DNA from: an uncultured Rickettsiales bacterium
Lineage (GTDB): Bacteria; Pseudomonadota; Alphaproteobacteria; RF32; CAG-239
Assembly (NCBI GenBank): GCA_900551865.1
Contig: URXV01000009.1
Coordinates: 1-51,416 of the forward strand
DNA: 51,416 nucleotides
Reading direction: 5' to 3'
Below, in pieces: positions 41,439-50,684 of the stretch. Numbering within the stretch: the stretch's first letter is position 1; each line of letters opens with the position of its first letter. The position numbers were made by a program, and so were the translations under genes. The notes beneath the pieces were generated by a model that was not told the DNA's origin, did no database searches, and saw only the letters and a list, made by a program, of their open reading frames with translations.

Positions 41439-42425
41439 TTATTTGTACATATCTTCCGCATTAAGGTATTGCTGGACATACTGCCGCACGCCGTCTTCAA
41501 GGCTGGTCATCGGAGCTGTATATCCGGCCTTTCTCAATTTCGTCAAATCGGCTTTAGTGTAGTACTGATATTTTCCCCGCAGCTCTTCCGGCATTTCTTT
41601 GAAGCCTATTTTCGGTGTTTTGCCCATTGCCGCCCATGCAGCCTTAGCCAAATCGTAAAAGGAACGGGCTTCGCCGGTGCCAACATTGAACAGCCCGTTT
41701 ACCTGCGGATTTTCCAACAGCCACAGGATAACGCTGGCCGTGTCGCCGACCCAGACAAAATCTCTTAATTGTTCGCCGTCTTTGTATGCCGGATTATAGG
41801 ATTTGAACAGCTTGACCTCCCGGTCGTTCTTGACATCCGGGAAAATATGGGCGACAACGCTTTTCTGGCCGCCTTTGTGATATTCGTTTGGGCCGTACAC
41901 GTTAAAAAACTTCAATCCGGCATATTGTTTGGGAACCGGGCGTTTTTCCAGGATTTCCCGGGCGGCAAAGCGGTCAAACAAAGCTTTGCTCCAGCCATAG
42001 GGGTTGAGCGGCCGCAGGCTGTTCAGAAAATCCAGCGATTCGTCATCGGTGAACCCCATATTTCCGTCGCCGTAGGTTGCTGCGGAGGATGCGTAAATGT
42101 ACTGCACATTGTTTTCGCAACAGAAATGCCAAAGTTTCTGGCTTAATTGAAAATTGGAACGTATAATCAAATCTGCATTTTTTTCCGTTGTCGTTGAGAT
42201 AGCCCCCATGTGAATGACAGCCGTTATTTCCTTTTTATGTTCTTCCAGAAACGAAAATGTTTCTTCCGGTGCCACAATGGCTCGCAGTTCTCTTTTAGCA
42301 ATGTTTTTCCATTTGTCGTCGGAACCGAGCCGGTCAACGATAACGATGTCCTTGTATCCTTTCGCCTGAAGTTCAGCTGCGATATATGAGCCTATAAAGC
42401 CGGCTCCGCCTGTTACAATAATCAT
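41439..42425 (-). CDS. hldD: ADP-L-glycero-D-manno-heptose 6-epimerase
   Basis: 328 residues of the extended SDR type: NADP-binding TGGAGFIGSY (5-14) and the catalytic Tyr143-x3-Lys147 in PYGWSKALF. It converts ADP-D-glycero-beta-D-manno-heptose into the L-glycero form, the last step of the activated heptose for LPS inner core. The start overlaps the gmhB stop as ATGA. Last gene of the operon. Confidence 0.95.
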   Translation of the reverse strand: MIIVTGGAGFIGSYIAAELQAKGYKDIVIVDRLGSDDKWKNIAKRELRAIVAPEETFSFLEEHKKEITAVIHMGAISTTTEKNADLIIRSNFQLSQKLWHFCCENNVQYIYASSAATYGDGNMGFTDDESLDFLNSLRPLNPYGWSKALFDRFAAREILEKRPVPKQYAGLKFFNVYGPNEYHKGGQKSVVAHIFPDVKNDREVKLFKSYNPAYKDGEQLRDFVWVGDTASVILWLLENPQVNGLFNVGTGEARSFYDLAKAAWAAMGKTPKIGFKEMPEELRGKYQYYTKADLTKLRKAGYTAPMTSLEDGVRQYVQQYLNAEDMYK

Positions 42426-42883
42426 AAAGCCTCCATAACTTCGTTAAAATTCGTTTCAAATAAAAAGTTCTTGCCGACGCCTGCCGCTTTTCCCGCTTCC
42501 ACGTCGCGCGGCTTGTCGCCGACGGAAATGGAATTTTGCATATCTATGCCGTACCTGTCCCGGGCTTCCAGAAACATTCCGGCATTCGGCTTGCGCCGGT
42601 TTCCGTCCAAATCAGGACAATAGAAAACATCGGTAATATGCACGCCGTCGTCGGCAAATTTCATCGTCATATAACGGGTAATTTCCTGAAAATCAGCATC
42701 GGAATAATAACCGCGGGCAATGCCGGACTGGTTTGTTATGACGATAATAAGATACCCTTTTTCTTCGGCGCGGCGGCACAATTCGATGACGCCGTCGATA
42801 AATTTAAATTTTTCCTTTTGGAAAACATAGCCGTAGTCGACGTTAATCGTACCGTCCCTGTCCAGAAACAAAGCCTTAACCAT
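42422..42883 (-). CDS. gmhB: D-glycero-beta-D-manno-heptose 1,7-bisphosphate 7-phosphatase
   Basis: 153 residues. HAD-family motif I FLDRDGTIN (nucleophile Asp8, general acid Asp10), motif II ITNQSG, the YCPDLDGNRRKP segment (the GmhB zinc loop normally has several cysteines; here only one is seen) and motif IV VGDKPRDVEAG. It removes the 7-phosphate in ADP-heptose synthesis. Start at MVKALF overlaps the gmhA end by eight bases; a TTG five codons upstream is possible. Confidence 0.88.
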   Translation of the reverse strand: MVKALFLDRDGTINVDYGYVFQKEKFKFIDGVIELCRRAEEKGYLIIVITNQSGIARGYYSDADFQEITRYMTMKFADDGVHITDVFYCPDLDGNRRKPNAGMFLEARDRYGIDMQNSISVGDKPRDVEAGKAAGVGKNFLFETNFNEVMEAL

Positions 42884-43442
42884 AGATGTTTCTTTCAATC
42901 AAATCGCAAATCAAGTGCCCGACGGCAATGTGCATTTCCTGAATATGAGCCGAAGTGTCTGCCGGAACCGCAATGGCATAATCGGCCATGTCTTTCATCT
43001 TTCCGCCTTTTCTTCCTACCAGAGCAACCGTCTTAATTCCGGTTTTATGCGCTTGCTCAAAAGCTTGGACGACATTTGAAGAGTTGCCGCTGGTAGACAG
43101 GCCGATAAGAATGTCTCCGTTTTTGCCCACACCTTCCAGCTGGCGGGAAAACACGACGTCATAGCCGTAATCGTTGCCGATGGCGGTCAAGTTCGAAGTA
43201 TCGACCGTTAAGGATATGGAGTTCATCGCCGGGCGGTTCATTTTATAGCGGCCCACAAGTTCCGCTGCCAGATGTTGGGATTGTGCTGCGCTTCCGCCGT
43301 TGCCGCAAAATATGATTTTATGTCCCTGCCTGAGCGCGTCGGTGCATACATCTGCGATTTTTTCAATCATCGGCGTCTGCTGTTTCAATTCCGCCACGCC
43401 GCAAGTCAGTTCGTCAAATTGAGCATTGATATATTCCTGCAT
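42876..43442 (-). CDS. gmhA: Sedoheptulose-7-phosphate isomerase
   Basis: 188 residues, SIS-domain fold. FCGNGGSAAQSQHLAAELVGR carries the phosphate-binding loop and active-site residues, with GLSTSGNSSNV further on. It makes D-glycero-D-manno-heptose 7-phosphate, the first committed step of LPS heptose. AAGGA precedes the ATG. gmhB starts within its last codons. A 44-base-loop inverted repeat lies upstream, between it and the acyltransferase. Confidence 0.95.
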   Translation of the reverse strand: MQEYINAQFDELTCGVAELKQQTPMIEKIADVCTDALRQGHKIIFCGNGGSAAQSQHLAAELVGRYKMNRPAMNSISLTVDTSNLTAIGNDYGYDVVFSRQLEGVGKNGDILIGLSTSGNSSNVVQAFEQAHKTGIKTVALVGRKGGKMKDMADYAIAVPADTSAHIQEMHIAVGHLICDLIERNIYG

Positions 43443-43480
43443 GATTTCATCCTTTCATAAGTTTTGCAGTAACTGTTGTC

Positions 43481-43556
43481 ATACAAACGCCGTTTTGGTA
43501 AATTGGTAATTCGGTTTTAACGTAATAAATAATTTTGGGCAAAACAGCGTTTGTAT
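43481..43556. repeat. Long inverted repeat between acyltransferase and gmhA
   Basis: ATACAAACGC-C-GTTTT (43481-43496) pairs with AAAAC-A-GCGTTTGTAT (43541-43556): 15 of 16 positions complementary around a 44-base loop. It could fold as an mRNA structure that ends acyltransferase transcription or tunes the gmhA part of the operon. Confidence 0.65.
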
Positions 43557-43560
43557 AAAG

Positions 43561-44682
43561 CTAGGCAGAGAAGTTACTCTCTCTCTCTCTCTCTAGGTTT
43601 TCGGCGCTTGCAGCATTTTCCCCTTTAGAAAAGAGCAGCTTTTTCATCATTTTTGTTCCGGGAATTTCTACAAAATGGTATGCAATGACCGCAAAAACGG
43701 CGACAATGGCAATATAAACACCTGTCATATACCAAATGTGGTCTGTAACCAATTGAGAGTATTTGTCAAAAATCAACGGCCGGGTAATTCTTAAAACCGG
43801 TTCATGAATCATATATACGGCTAAAGCATAACGCCCGCATATAACGGAAATGTTGTTATTGAAAAACTGGGAGATAATTCCCTTGTTCAGCAGAAATAAA
43901 GTGAACAGCGCACAAAATGTCATCACGTAAAGGAGCGAATTCAGGTTTGGATTATGGACTAACAGGAAATATATCATATACGACAAAGAACAGGCTTCTA
44001 AGATGCTGTATATAATTTTCTGCCGCGGCGTGTTCTCTGTATAATTATATTGCCGGTACCATAATCCGATAAAATATCCGATGCCAATCCCAGCCAAAGC
44101 CCGGAGCATTCCTACATTGAAAATATAGCCATAAGTCATATTAGTTCCTGAAATATTGCCGTTTTGCCTGTGCACCAGAAAGGCATAACTGAAATATATC
44201 AGCAAAAATATGGCAAGCTGTACATTCTTGGAATTAAAGTTTTTTAACAGATAATAATAAAAACAGATTGTAACAAAATACGCCGAAATAAACCATGCAA
44301 CGCCGCTGTTGTGGACAGACAGGCCGACATTGTCCAGTAACAGTAACGAAAAGACGCTTTCCCTGAAAGAATAGTCGGTAATTCCCAGAAACTTCCAGAG
44401 CCTGATTAACGCAAGATATAACAGCATCAGAGGAAACAGGCGGGAAAATTTATTTTTAACAAAAGTAATTGTCGATAGGTCTTTCCGGGAAATAATCAGA
44501 AAAAAGCCGGAAATGATAAAGAAAAAATCCACAATAAAAGGCAGGTTAAATGTATTTTGCGGCAAAGATCTGACAAACATATCGGCAGAATTTCTGATAG
44601 CTCCCGTATTGGTAAAATGATGGAAGGCTATCAGTAATGCAAACAAAATTCTGAGAAAATCTATGTTTTTTATTCGGTTCAT
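43561..44682 (-). CDS. Acyltransferase-3 family membrane protein (O-acetyltransferase)
   Basis: 373 residues with about ten membrane helices. The start RIKNIDFLRILFALLIAFHHF carries the family's R-x-DFLR...H block. Later segments (VWYRQYNY, AVYMIHEPVLRITRP) fit acyltransferase-3/OafA proteins, which O-acetylate LPS or other surface sugars. Situated inside an LPS operon between hldE and gmhA, so LPS modification is likely. The last codons contain nine AG dinucleotides (coding strand), encoding ERERES before the stop; loss or gain of one unit would change and lengthen the C-terminus. AGGAT precedes the ATG. Confidence 0.8.
   Translation of the reverse strand: MNRIKNIDFLRILFALLIAFHHFTNTGAIRNSADMFVRSLPQNTFNLPFIVDFFFIISGFFLIISRKDLSTITFVKNKFSRLFPLMLLYLALIRLWKFLGITDYSFRESVFSLLLLDNVGLSVHNSGVAWFISAYFVTICFYYYLLKNFNSKNVQLAIFLLIYFSYAFLVHRQNGNISGTNMTYGYIFNVGMLRALAGIGIGYFIGLWYRQYNYTENTPRQKIIYSILEACSLSYMIYFLLVHNPNLNSLLYVMTFCALFTLFLLNKGIISQFFNNNISVICGRYALAVYMIHEPVLRITRPLIFDKYSQLVTDHIWYMTGVYIAIVAVFAVIAYHFVEIPGTKMMKKLLFSKGENAASAENLERERESNFSA
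43577..43594. repeat. (CT)9 dinucleotide repeat in the acyltransferase 3' end
   Basis: Nine uninterrupted CT units (AG on the coding strand) lie 17 bases before the acyltransferase stop codon. Such tracts slip during replication. Confidence 0.9.
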
Positions 44683-44686
44683 AATC

Positions 44687-46168
44687 CTATCCTTTCATTT
44701 TTTCTACCAAGCCGGAAGTGGAGTACCCGTCCAGCCTCTTTAAGATGACCGCCTTGCCGCCATAGCTTTGTGCCAGTTTTCCCTCGGGCCAGTTTTCCAG
44801 CGCATACCCTTCTTTTGCAACGATGTCTGGCCGTAGTGCATCTACAATATGTAAAGGGGAATCCTCCTCAAAAACGATAACATAATCTATCATTTCCAAT
44901 GAAGCTAATAAAAGCGCCCGCGTTTTTTCATCCTGAATTGGCCGCGACGGCCCCTTGTAACGTTTGACCGAAGCATCCGAGTTTACGGCGGCAATTAAAA
45001 CGTCGCAAAGTTTTTTTGCCTGCATAAATGAGTTTAAATGCCCCAGATGGCAACAGTCAAAGCAGCCGTTGGTAAAACCGACACGTTTTCCCTGGTCATG
45101 CAGATGTTTGACGATGCTTTTAGCTTGTTCCAATGTGATAATTTTCTTTTTCTGAATCCAGCCGTCGTCCGGCATCGCCCTTTGCGAGAGCGCCGTTTTT
45201 AACTCGTCTGCCGTAACGGTTGCCGTGCCCAGCTTTCCGATGGCTATGCCGGATGCAGTGTTGGCGAGTTTCATCGCGTCTTTAACCGGAACTCCTGCTC
45301 CCAGGCAGGCTCCTAATGTAGCCAAAGCCGTATCGCCGGCACCGGAAACATCAAAAACTTCTTTGGCTTCGGTTGGAATTTGCATCAGTTCGTCCGGATT
45401 GTCAGCCGGAATATAAACCATCCCGTATTCAGAAAGCGTAACCAGAAGGTTTTTAATGTAAAATTTATCAAACAATATTTTGGCGCCGGCTTTTACCTGC
45501 TCGTGAAAATCCGCAGTCAGCGGATTGTACGAACGCCCGGTAGCTTCTGAAAACTCTTTCAGATTCGGCTTAATCAATGTCGCGCCGATGTATTTTGAAT
45601 AATCGGTTCCTTTGGGATCTATAATGGTCTGTTTTCCAAACTGTCGGCAGATGTCAATAATCATTTGCGTTGTAACCGGGGTCAACAACCCTTTGTTGTA
45701 GTCTGAAATTAAGACAATGTCGGCCTTTTTGACGGCATGTGTCAAAATCCGTTTATAACGCGGAAGCAAATCTGTAATGACCGGAAGAATTTCTTCCTGG
45801 TCGACCCGGGTCAGGTGGTTGGCGCCGGCAATCAGGCGGGTTTTTACGATTGTCGGATAATCGGCAAGGCGCAGGAGATGGCTGTGGACGTTGACGCCCG
45901 AAAGCAGACCCGAAAGACTCCGTCCCGCTTCGTCTTTGCCGATTATCCCGATGAAATCGCAGTGTACGCCCAACGCCGCGAGATTCGCCGCTACGTTTCC
46001 CGCTCCGCCGAGCATTTTTTTCTCATGATGAAACTTAAATACCGGTACAGGGGCTTCTGGAGAAATCCGCTCCACCTTTCCGTACATAAAACGGTCCAGC
46101 ATAATGTCGCCGATAACCAGCACCCGGATATCTTGGAATTTTTCTATGTATGTAGTGAGTAATGGCAT
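44687..46168 (-). CDS. hldE: Bifunctional heptose-7-phosphate kinase / heptose-1-phosphate adenylyltransferase
   Basis: 493 residues. The N-terminal PfkB-type kinase (about 1-325) has GGAGNVAANLA and VSGAGDTALA with the catalytic Asp. The C-terminal nucleotidyltransferase (about 350-493) has FTNGCFDCCHLGHLNSF with the HxGH-type motif. It phosphorylates and then adenylates D-glycero-D-manno-heptose 7-phosphate. With gmhA, gmhB and hldD on the same strand it completes the ADP-heptose pathway. It starts one base after the preceding glycosyltransferase stop. Confidence 0.96.
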   Translation of the reverse strand: MPLLTTYIEKFQDIRVLVIGDIMLDRFMYGKVERISPEAPVPVFKFHHEKKMLGGAGNVAANLAALGVHCDFIGIIGKDEAGRSLSGLLSGVNVHSHLLRLADYPTIVKTRLIAGANHLTRVDQEEILPVITDLLPRYKRILTHAVKKADIVLISDYNKGLLTPVTTQMIIDICRQFGKQTIIDPKGTDYSKYIGATLIKPNLKEFSEATGRSYNPLTADFHEQVKAGAKILFDKFYIKNLLVTLSEYGMVYIPADNPDELMQIPTEAKEVFDVSGAGDTALATLGACLGAGVPVKDAMKLANTASGIAIGKLGTATVTADELKTALSQRAMPDDGWIQKKKIITLEQAKSIVKHLHDQGKRVGFTNGCFDCCHLGHLNSFMQAKKLCDVLIAAVNSDASVKRYKGPSRPIQDEKTRALLLASLEMIDYVIVFEEDSPLHIVDALRPDIVAKEGYALENWPEGKLAQSYGGKAVILKRLDGYSTSGLVEKMKG

Positions 46169-46169
46169 T

Positions 46170-49100
46170 TTATTTTAAGGCTCCATGCTTTTTTATAAAT
46201 TCCTCAATCCCTTTAACTTTATTAGGAGTAGTTGTTTCATATCCGATAGTTAGAGGGGAAAAGTGAGATCGTTTTTTTAATTGCTGTTCAATGGCGGAAA
46301 TAATTTCATCGCTTGTAATACCAGAGATACAGCCATAATTGTTACAGCATTTGATTTGATAAGGAAAACAGTTGCCTTTTCCGCATTCTGAACAGGTATA
46401 CATTTGGGGATGAATGTCTGTATTGCACGAATAATGGACAAGAGCTTCAGGTTCAGCATGACTGTAGACAATCACACTAGGGCAGCCTACAAAGCGAGCT
46501 AGATGCATTAATCCGCTGATTCCTCCGACAAATAAATCTGAATTGTATAAAATCGAAGCTGCTTCTCGTAATGAGGGACAGCCACGTTTATCTAATACAC
46601 CATCCAATAACGGATCATTAGCATTTCCCAGTTGTACAAAATCATATTTATCGGATAATTTTTTTACAACATCTTGTATAACGGGTAAAGGTATGGTTTT
46701 GTATTGGCTGAGACCTTTTGAGATAAATGCAATTTGTGTTTTCTCAAAAAAACGACCGTAAGCTTTTTCTGTTTCATTTAAATTTAAAGAGCCGGCAAGT
46801 TCTATTTTTCCAATAACACCAAGCTTATTACAAAGTGATGTTAATAAATGTCCATTCGGCCATTGTCTGCGGTAACCCAGTTTTGGGTCTTTAATGTATT
46901 TGACTCCAGTAATAAAAATCGGCTCAATGTTATTTTCTAAGAGTTGTTGTTGTTGCAGTGCATTAAATGTTGATTCATTAATACCTTCAAGAATATCAAT
47001 ACACTTTGAATCTTTAAATAATTCAGCATTCTTCGTACCTATAAGAATACGCTGTTGGCGTTGTTTTGATAGTTTTTCAATAGCAGAACGAAAGAGTAAA
47101 GTATCACCTAATCCATTAAAAGAAAAATAAATGGTTTTATATTTTGCTTTTGCATCTTTTAATGATAAAATTTTACAGCAGTCTTTTGTTTCAAATTCTT
47201 TTTTATTTAAATAAGAAAGAATTTGCTGTGCTACTGCGCCGGGAGTTATACTGCGCATACAAATATTTTTTTCTTGATTTAAGCATTCATTTTGCCAGTT
47301 TGGAAAAATATTTTCGCATCCTGCACATACATTGTTGGTAATATTTATATTTTCAGGATAAGAAAAGAACTCTATATTGGTCGGTCCAAATAAAACACAG
47401 GAGGAACTGCCGTTGATAGCTCTTTGCAGATGAACAAATCCTCCTTCAATATCAATGTGCAAGAGACATTCTTTTAACAACACTTTTATTTCTTCAAAGT
47501 TAATCTGCCCGGTTAAATAGAAATCTACACCGGGAATTTCAGGAGAACGTAATTTATCGCCTCCTATTTGTACAAAAATATAGTCAGGATATTGTTTTTT
47601 TATAAGTTCAATCAGTTTACTGAAATTTTCAGCTTTCCATAATTTACAGGAACCTTCGGGATAACGTAAATCGGTTTCATTATGGATTGTGATAAACTTT
47701 TTATTTAATAAATTAAACTTTTTTAGTGTTTCGATTGTACCTATGTTAATCGGCAATGTATAAGTAAATTGTTTTCGTATTCCTAAAAAGTTATTAATAT
47801 CAGCTTGTTGTACACGATTTATTTTCTTTAAATTGCAATACGACAACGCATTCAAATCAGATGAAAATAAGGATAAATAGTCTTGTCTGAATTGTTGAAG
47901 CATGTTGGTGTATTGCTGAAACAAAGGAAATTTAGCCGTGTTGGCTGCATTTAAATGTAATATTTCCGGCAGTCTGACAAGTCTGATAAATAAATCATAT
48001 TTTTTATAAATACAGGAAACGTCAGTATATTTTCCGTCTTTGTAAGTGGTAAAAACTCTATCGGTAATATTGGTATTTTCAAAAACCGTTTTAGCAATAG
48101 AATTCGTATTACGTACATATACATCAATATGAATATTGTAATTATTAAATTTTTGTTTGAAATAATATAAGTAATTGGCAGCTAGACAAGTGTCACCCAG
48201 TCCTCCTGCTAATAAAAAACCGATGTTTAATTTTTCTTTGGATAATTCAGGTAAATCTGAAAGTTTTGAAATTTCAAAAACTCCCTTATCATTTGCTTTA
48301 ATGGAAAAAGTGTCGGAAAATGGAGAGATTGTTTGTTTACGGCTTATCTTTATACCAAAAATTCGGATGGTTTTAATATTGTTTTTTGTAGAGATACTTG
48401 TTATAGGTAAACCAAATAAATAATATTTTTTATTTTCAGGTCGTATCGTTTTTTTGAATAACGGTAAACCTAAAAGTAAATAAGAATATTGATTATTTGC
48501 TTTTTGAATAAAGAGTTTGCAAAATTGAATTTTCCAAAAGGATTCTTCTAAATTCCTTACTCTTTTGACTAAATCTTCATGTTTAGAAGATAAAATTGCA
48601 AAATGTTGATATAATCTCGCATAATCATCTCTCATTGTCTTTATTATGCAATTTACAAAATCTGAATAGTCAGCATAATGAAAAAATTGTTCTGAATGAG
48701 GAAATTTTAAATCTTCAGTAGGTTTATATGCAGTATAATGCCTTAAAACAATATTATCAATTGTCTGTAAGTAAGCATATTTTGTATCTTTTAACCTTAA
48801 TTTTTCATATTCTTCATGAAAATTATATTTTTCGTTTAAAAGAAAAATCTTTGGGTATAAAACTACATTAAAGGCATCTTGATCCATATAACGATTAAAT
48901 GTATCATGCTCTTTATAAGCCAATAATTTTTCAGCGATACCGTCTTCTCTCATCTTCTTTAAATTTAGCAAGATAACCCCTGAATTGAAGTAGTGGCGAT
49001 GCAATAATCTGATATGGTCTTCTTTTCTGATTTCTGCCACCCAGTCAACAGCCATGGCAGCATAGTTTTCAGAAATATCTGTATGATACAATTCGCCTAA

Positions 49101-49439
49101 ATCGTCAGATGCAACAATGTCACCATCTAAATATAAAACTTTGTCGGCAGATATAAGATTGGGCAATTGAAATTTAAATAAAGCAGCTTTTGATACTCGA
49201 TGCTTTAGCTGTCCAATATTTTCGTAATCATTATTTTTAACTAATATGGTAATGACTACATTGGTTTGTTCTAAATTCTGAAACTCCTGAATTGTTTGTT
49301 TTGATATCTCGACACCTATGATATAAAAATGATAACGTGTATTGTTTTTTTTATTTGCAATGATGGACTTTATGCACGTCTTGGTTAGGCAGGTAAAATT
49401 TTCATCGCAAATCATTGCTATATTTATCATATCGCTCAT
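46170..49439 (-). CDS. Three-domain glycosyltransferase: GT8 - GT9 - GT9
   Basis: 1089 residues. Residues about 5-270 form a GT8 (LgtC/galactosyltransferase-type) domain with the metal-binding DxD as YLDGDIVASDD (Asp105, Asp107) and HYFNSGVILLN. About 300-375 is a linker with repeated YYLFGLPI/LLLGLPLFK-like units seen in surface-glycan enzymes. About 400-740 and 755-1060 are each heptosyltransferase-like GT9 domains, starting GFLLAGGLGDTCLAANY and YFSFNGLGDTLLFRSA. Each ends in a Cys-rich block (CAGCENIFPNWQNEC; CSECGKGNCFPY). It could add several core sugars from one protein. DNA is much more AT-rich than the flanking hld genes, suggesting foreign origin. GGAGA precedes the ATG. Confidence 0.8.
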   Translation of the reverse strand: MSDMINIAMICDENFTCLTKTCIKSIIANKKNNTRYHFYIIGVEISKQTIQEFQNLEQTNVVITILVKNNDYENIGQLKHRVSKAALFKFQLPNLISADKVLYLDGDIVASDDLGELYHTDISENYAAMAVDWVAEIRKEDHIRLLHRHYFNSGVILLNLKKMREDGIAEKLLAYKEHDTFNRYMDQDAFNVVLYPKIFLLNEKYNFHEEYEKLRLKDTKYAYLQTIDNIVLRHYTAYKPTEDLKFPHSEQFFHYADYSDFVNCIIKTMRDDYARLYQHFAILSSKHEDLVKRVRNLEESFWKIQFCKLFIQKANNQYSYLLLGLPLFKKTIRPENKKYYLFGLPITSISTKNNIKTIRIFGIKISRKQTISPFSDTFSIKANDKGVFEISKLSDLPELSKEKLNIGFLLAGGLGDTCLAANYLYYFKQKFNNYNIHIDVYVRNTNSIAKTVFENTNITDRVFTTYKDGKYTDVSCIYKKYDLFIRLVRLPEILHLNAANTAKFPLFQQYTNMLQQFRQDYLSLFSSDLNALSYCNLKKINRVQQADINNFLGIRKQFTYTLPINIGTIETLKKFNLLNKKFITIHNETDLRYPEGSCKLWKAENFSKLIELIKKQYPDYIFVQIGGDKLRSPEIPGVDFYLTGQINFEEIKVLLKECLLHIDIEGGFVHLQRAINGSSSCVLFGPTNIEFFSYPENINITNNVCAGCENIFPNWQNECLNQEKNICMRSITPGAVAQQILSYLNKKEFETKDCCKILSLKDAKAKYKTIYFSFNGLGDTLLFRSAIEKLSKQRQQRILIGTKNAELFKDSKCIDILEGINESTFNALQQQQLLENNIEPIFITGVKYIKDPKLGYRRQWPNGHLLTSLCNKLGVIGKIELAGSLNLNETEKAYGRFFEKTQIAFISKGLSQYKTIPLPVIQDVVKKLSDKYDFVQLGNANDPLLDGVLDKRGCPSLREAASILYNSDLFVGGISGLMHLARFVGCPSVIVYSHAEPEALVHYSCNTDIHPQMYTCSECGKGNCFPYQIKCCNNYGCISGITSDEIISAIEQQLKKRSHFSPLTIGYETTTPNKVKGIEEFIKKHGALK

Positions 49440-49452
49440 AATAGTCTCCGTA

Positions 49453-50592
49453 CTAAAGTTTCACAAATTCCATGATAAATTCGGGCGTCAGTCTTTGCAT
49501 GCAATCGGCACAACGTCCGGTTTTGATGCATTTTCTCATCCAGTCGTCTTCAACCCATTCGCAGGCAAACGGGCAGATTCTCCTGCTTAAATTTATATTT
49601 TCCGGATAGCCGTAAAATCTCTCGTCGGTCGGTCCAAACAGGACAACGGATGTGCCGCCGCCTAAAAAATGGCGTGCATGAACCATTCCGCCCTCTTGAG
49701 AAATATGCAGTTTTGCATGCTTCAAAAGTGAAAAAGCCTCTTCTATATCTGTTTGGTCACGCAAATCTATGTCAACACCTGAAATTGGGGGTTGCTTTTT
49801 GCTGCCGATTTGAATAATTTGAACCTCGGGATATTTCTCCTTAAGCAATTTGACGAAACGTCTGTAATATTCTTCCGGCCATTGCCGTGTTTCATTTTTT
49901 ATATTTTCCCAACAGCGGCCGGATCCGGTCTGAATAGTAATATAATTCGGCGTGTTTATTCCAAATTTCCGTAAAACGCTGTAAATGTCCAACTTGCTTT
50001 CCAGTTCGAAATCTAACTTATCCATACCGAGTAAATTATTGATGTCTCCTTGGTTTTCTCTTGTACGCCCCCTCATCATAGATATGGCTAGTCCTAAAAA
50101 AGCATTTTTGCTGATAAATAAATTTTTCTGGTGAAACTGATTAACAGATTCAATATAAGCGGAAACCTTTTTATTTAGACGATTTGGTATATAGTTTTCA
50201 ATAACAGGGAAACGGATAAAGGAAATATACAGGTCATAGTTCGGGGCGTCTTCTTTTGCATATACTGTATTTTTAGGAAAAATGACGTTTTTATAACATA
50301 AATCCTTATTGTTGCATAAAATATCAATAATAACATCTGCACCAAAATATTTTTCAAGGGCACAGATGTATTTCGCCGCGATAATCAGGTCTCCCATACC
50401 TCCGAGAGCTTCAACGCCGATATGTATTTTCTTATCCGTGTATGAAGTTTTTTGTTTGGCTAGATTTTTTAATATATATTTGAAATTCCATAAAATAATA
50501 CGCAAAGCAAGCCGCTTGCTCGTTTTGGCTTTTTGAGAATATTTAACTATTTTGGCCTGCAGTTTATTAATGTATTGAGTGAATTCAGCCAT
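49453..50592 (-). CDS. GT9 heptosyltransferase-like protein
   Basis: 379 residues. IGVEALGGMGDLIIAAKYICALEKYF marks the donor-side Rossmann start of a GT9 fold. ISQEGGMVHARHFLGGGTSVVLFGPTDERFYGYPENI is the acceptor/nucleotide C-terminal domain (quoted blocks span several motifs). A Cys cluster (CPFACEW ... CIKTGRCADC) closes the protein, as in both GT9 domains of the next gene, to which it is clearly related. It should transfer a heptose or similar sugar to LPS core. GGAGG precedes the ATG, and the gene is first in the operon. Confidence 0.8.
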   Translation of the reverse strand: MAEFTQYINKLQAKIVKYSQKAKTSKRLALRIILWNFKYILKNLAKQKTSYTDKKIHIGVEALGGMGDLIIAAKYICALEKYFGADVIIDILCNNKDLCYKNVIFPKNTVYAKEDAPNYDLYISFIRFPVIENYIPNRLNKKVSAYIESVNQFHQKNLFISKNAFLGLAISMMRGRTRENQGDINNLLGMDKLDFELESKLDIYSVLRKFGINTPNYITIQTGSGRCWENIKNETRQWPEEYYRRFVKLLKEKYPEVQIIQIGSKKQPPISGVDIDLRDQTDIEEAFSLLKHAKLHISQEGGMVHARHFLGGGTSVVLFGPTDERFYGYPENINLSRRICPFACEWVEDDWMRKCIKTGRCADCMQRLTPEFIMEFVKL

Positions 50593-50684
50593 TATGCCTC
50601 CAAACTTTCGTCGTATAAAAACGATTGAGTACTAATGCAGAGGAAGAGGGCTTCTCAAACGAACGGCAAAACAGAAATAAAACT

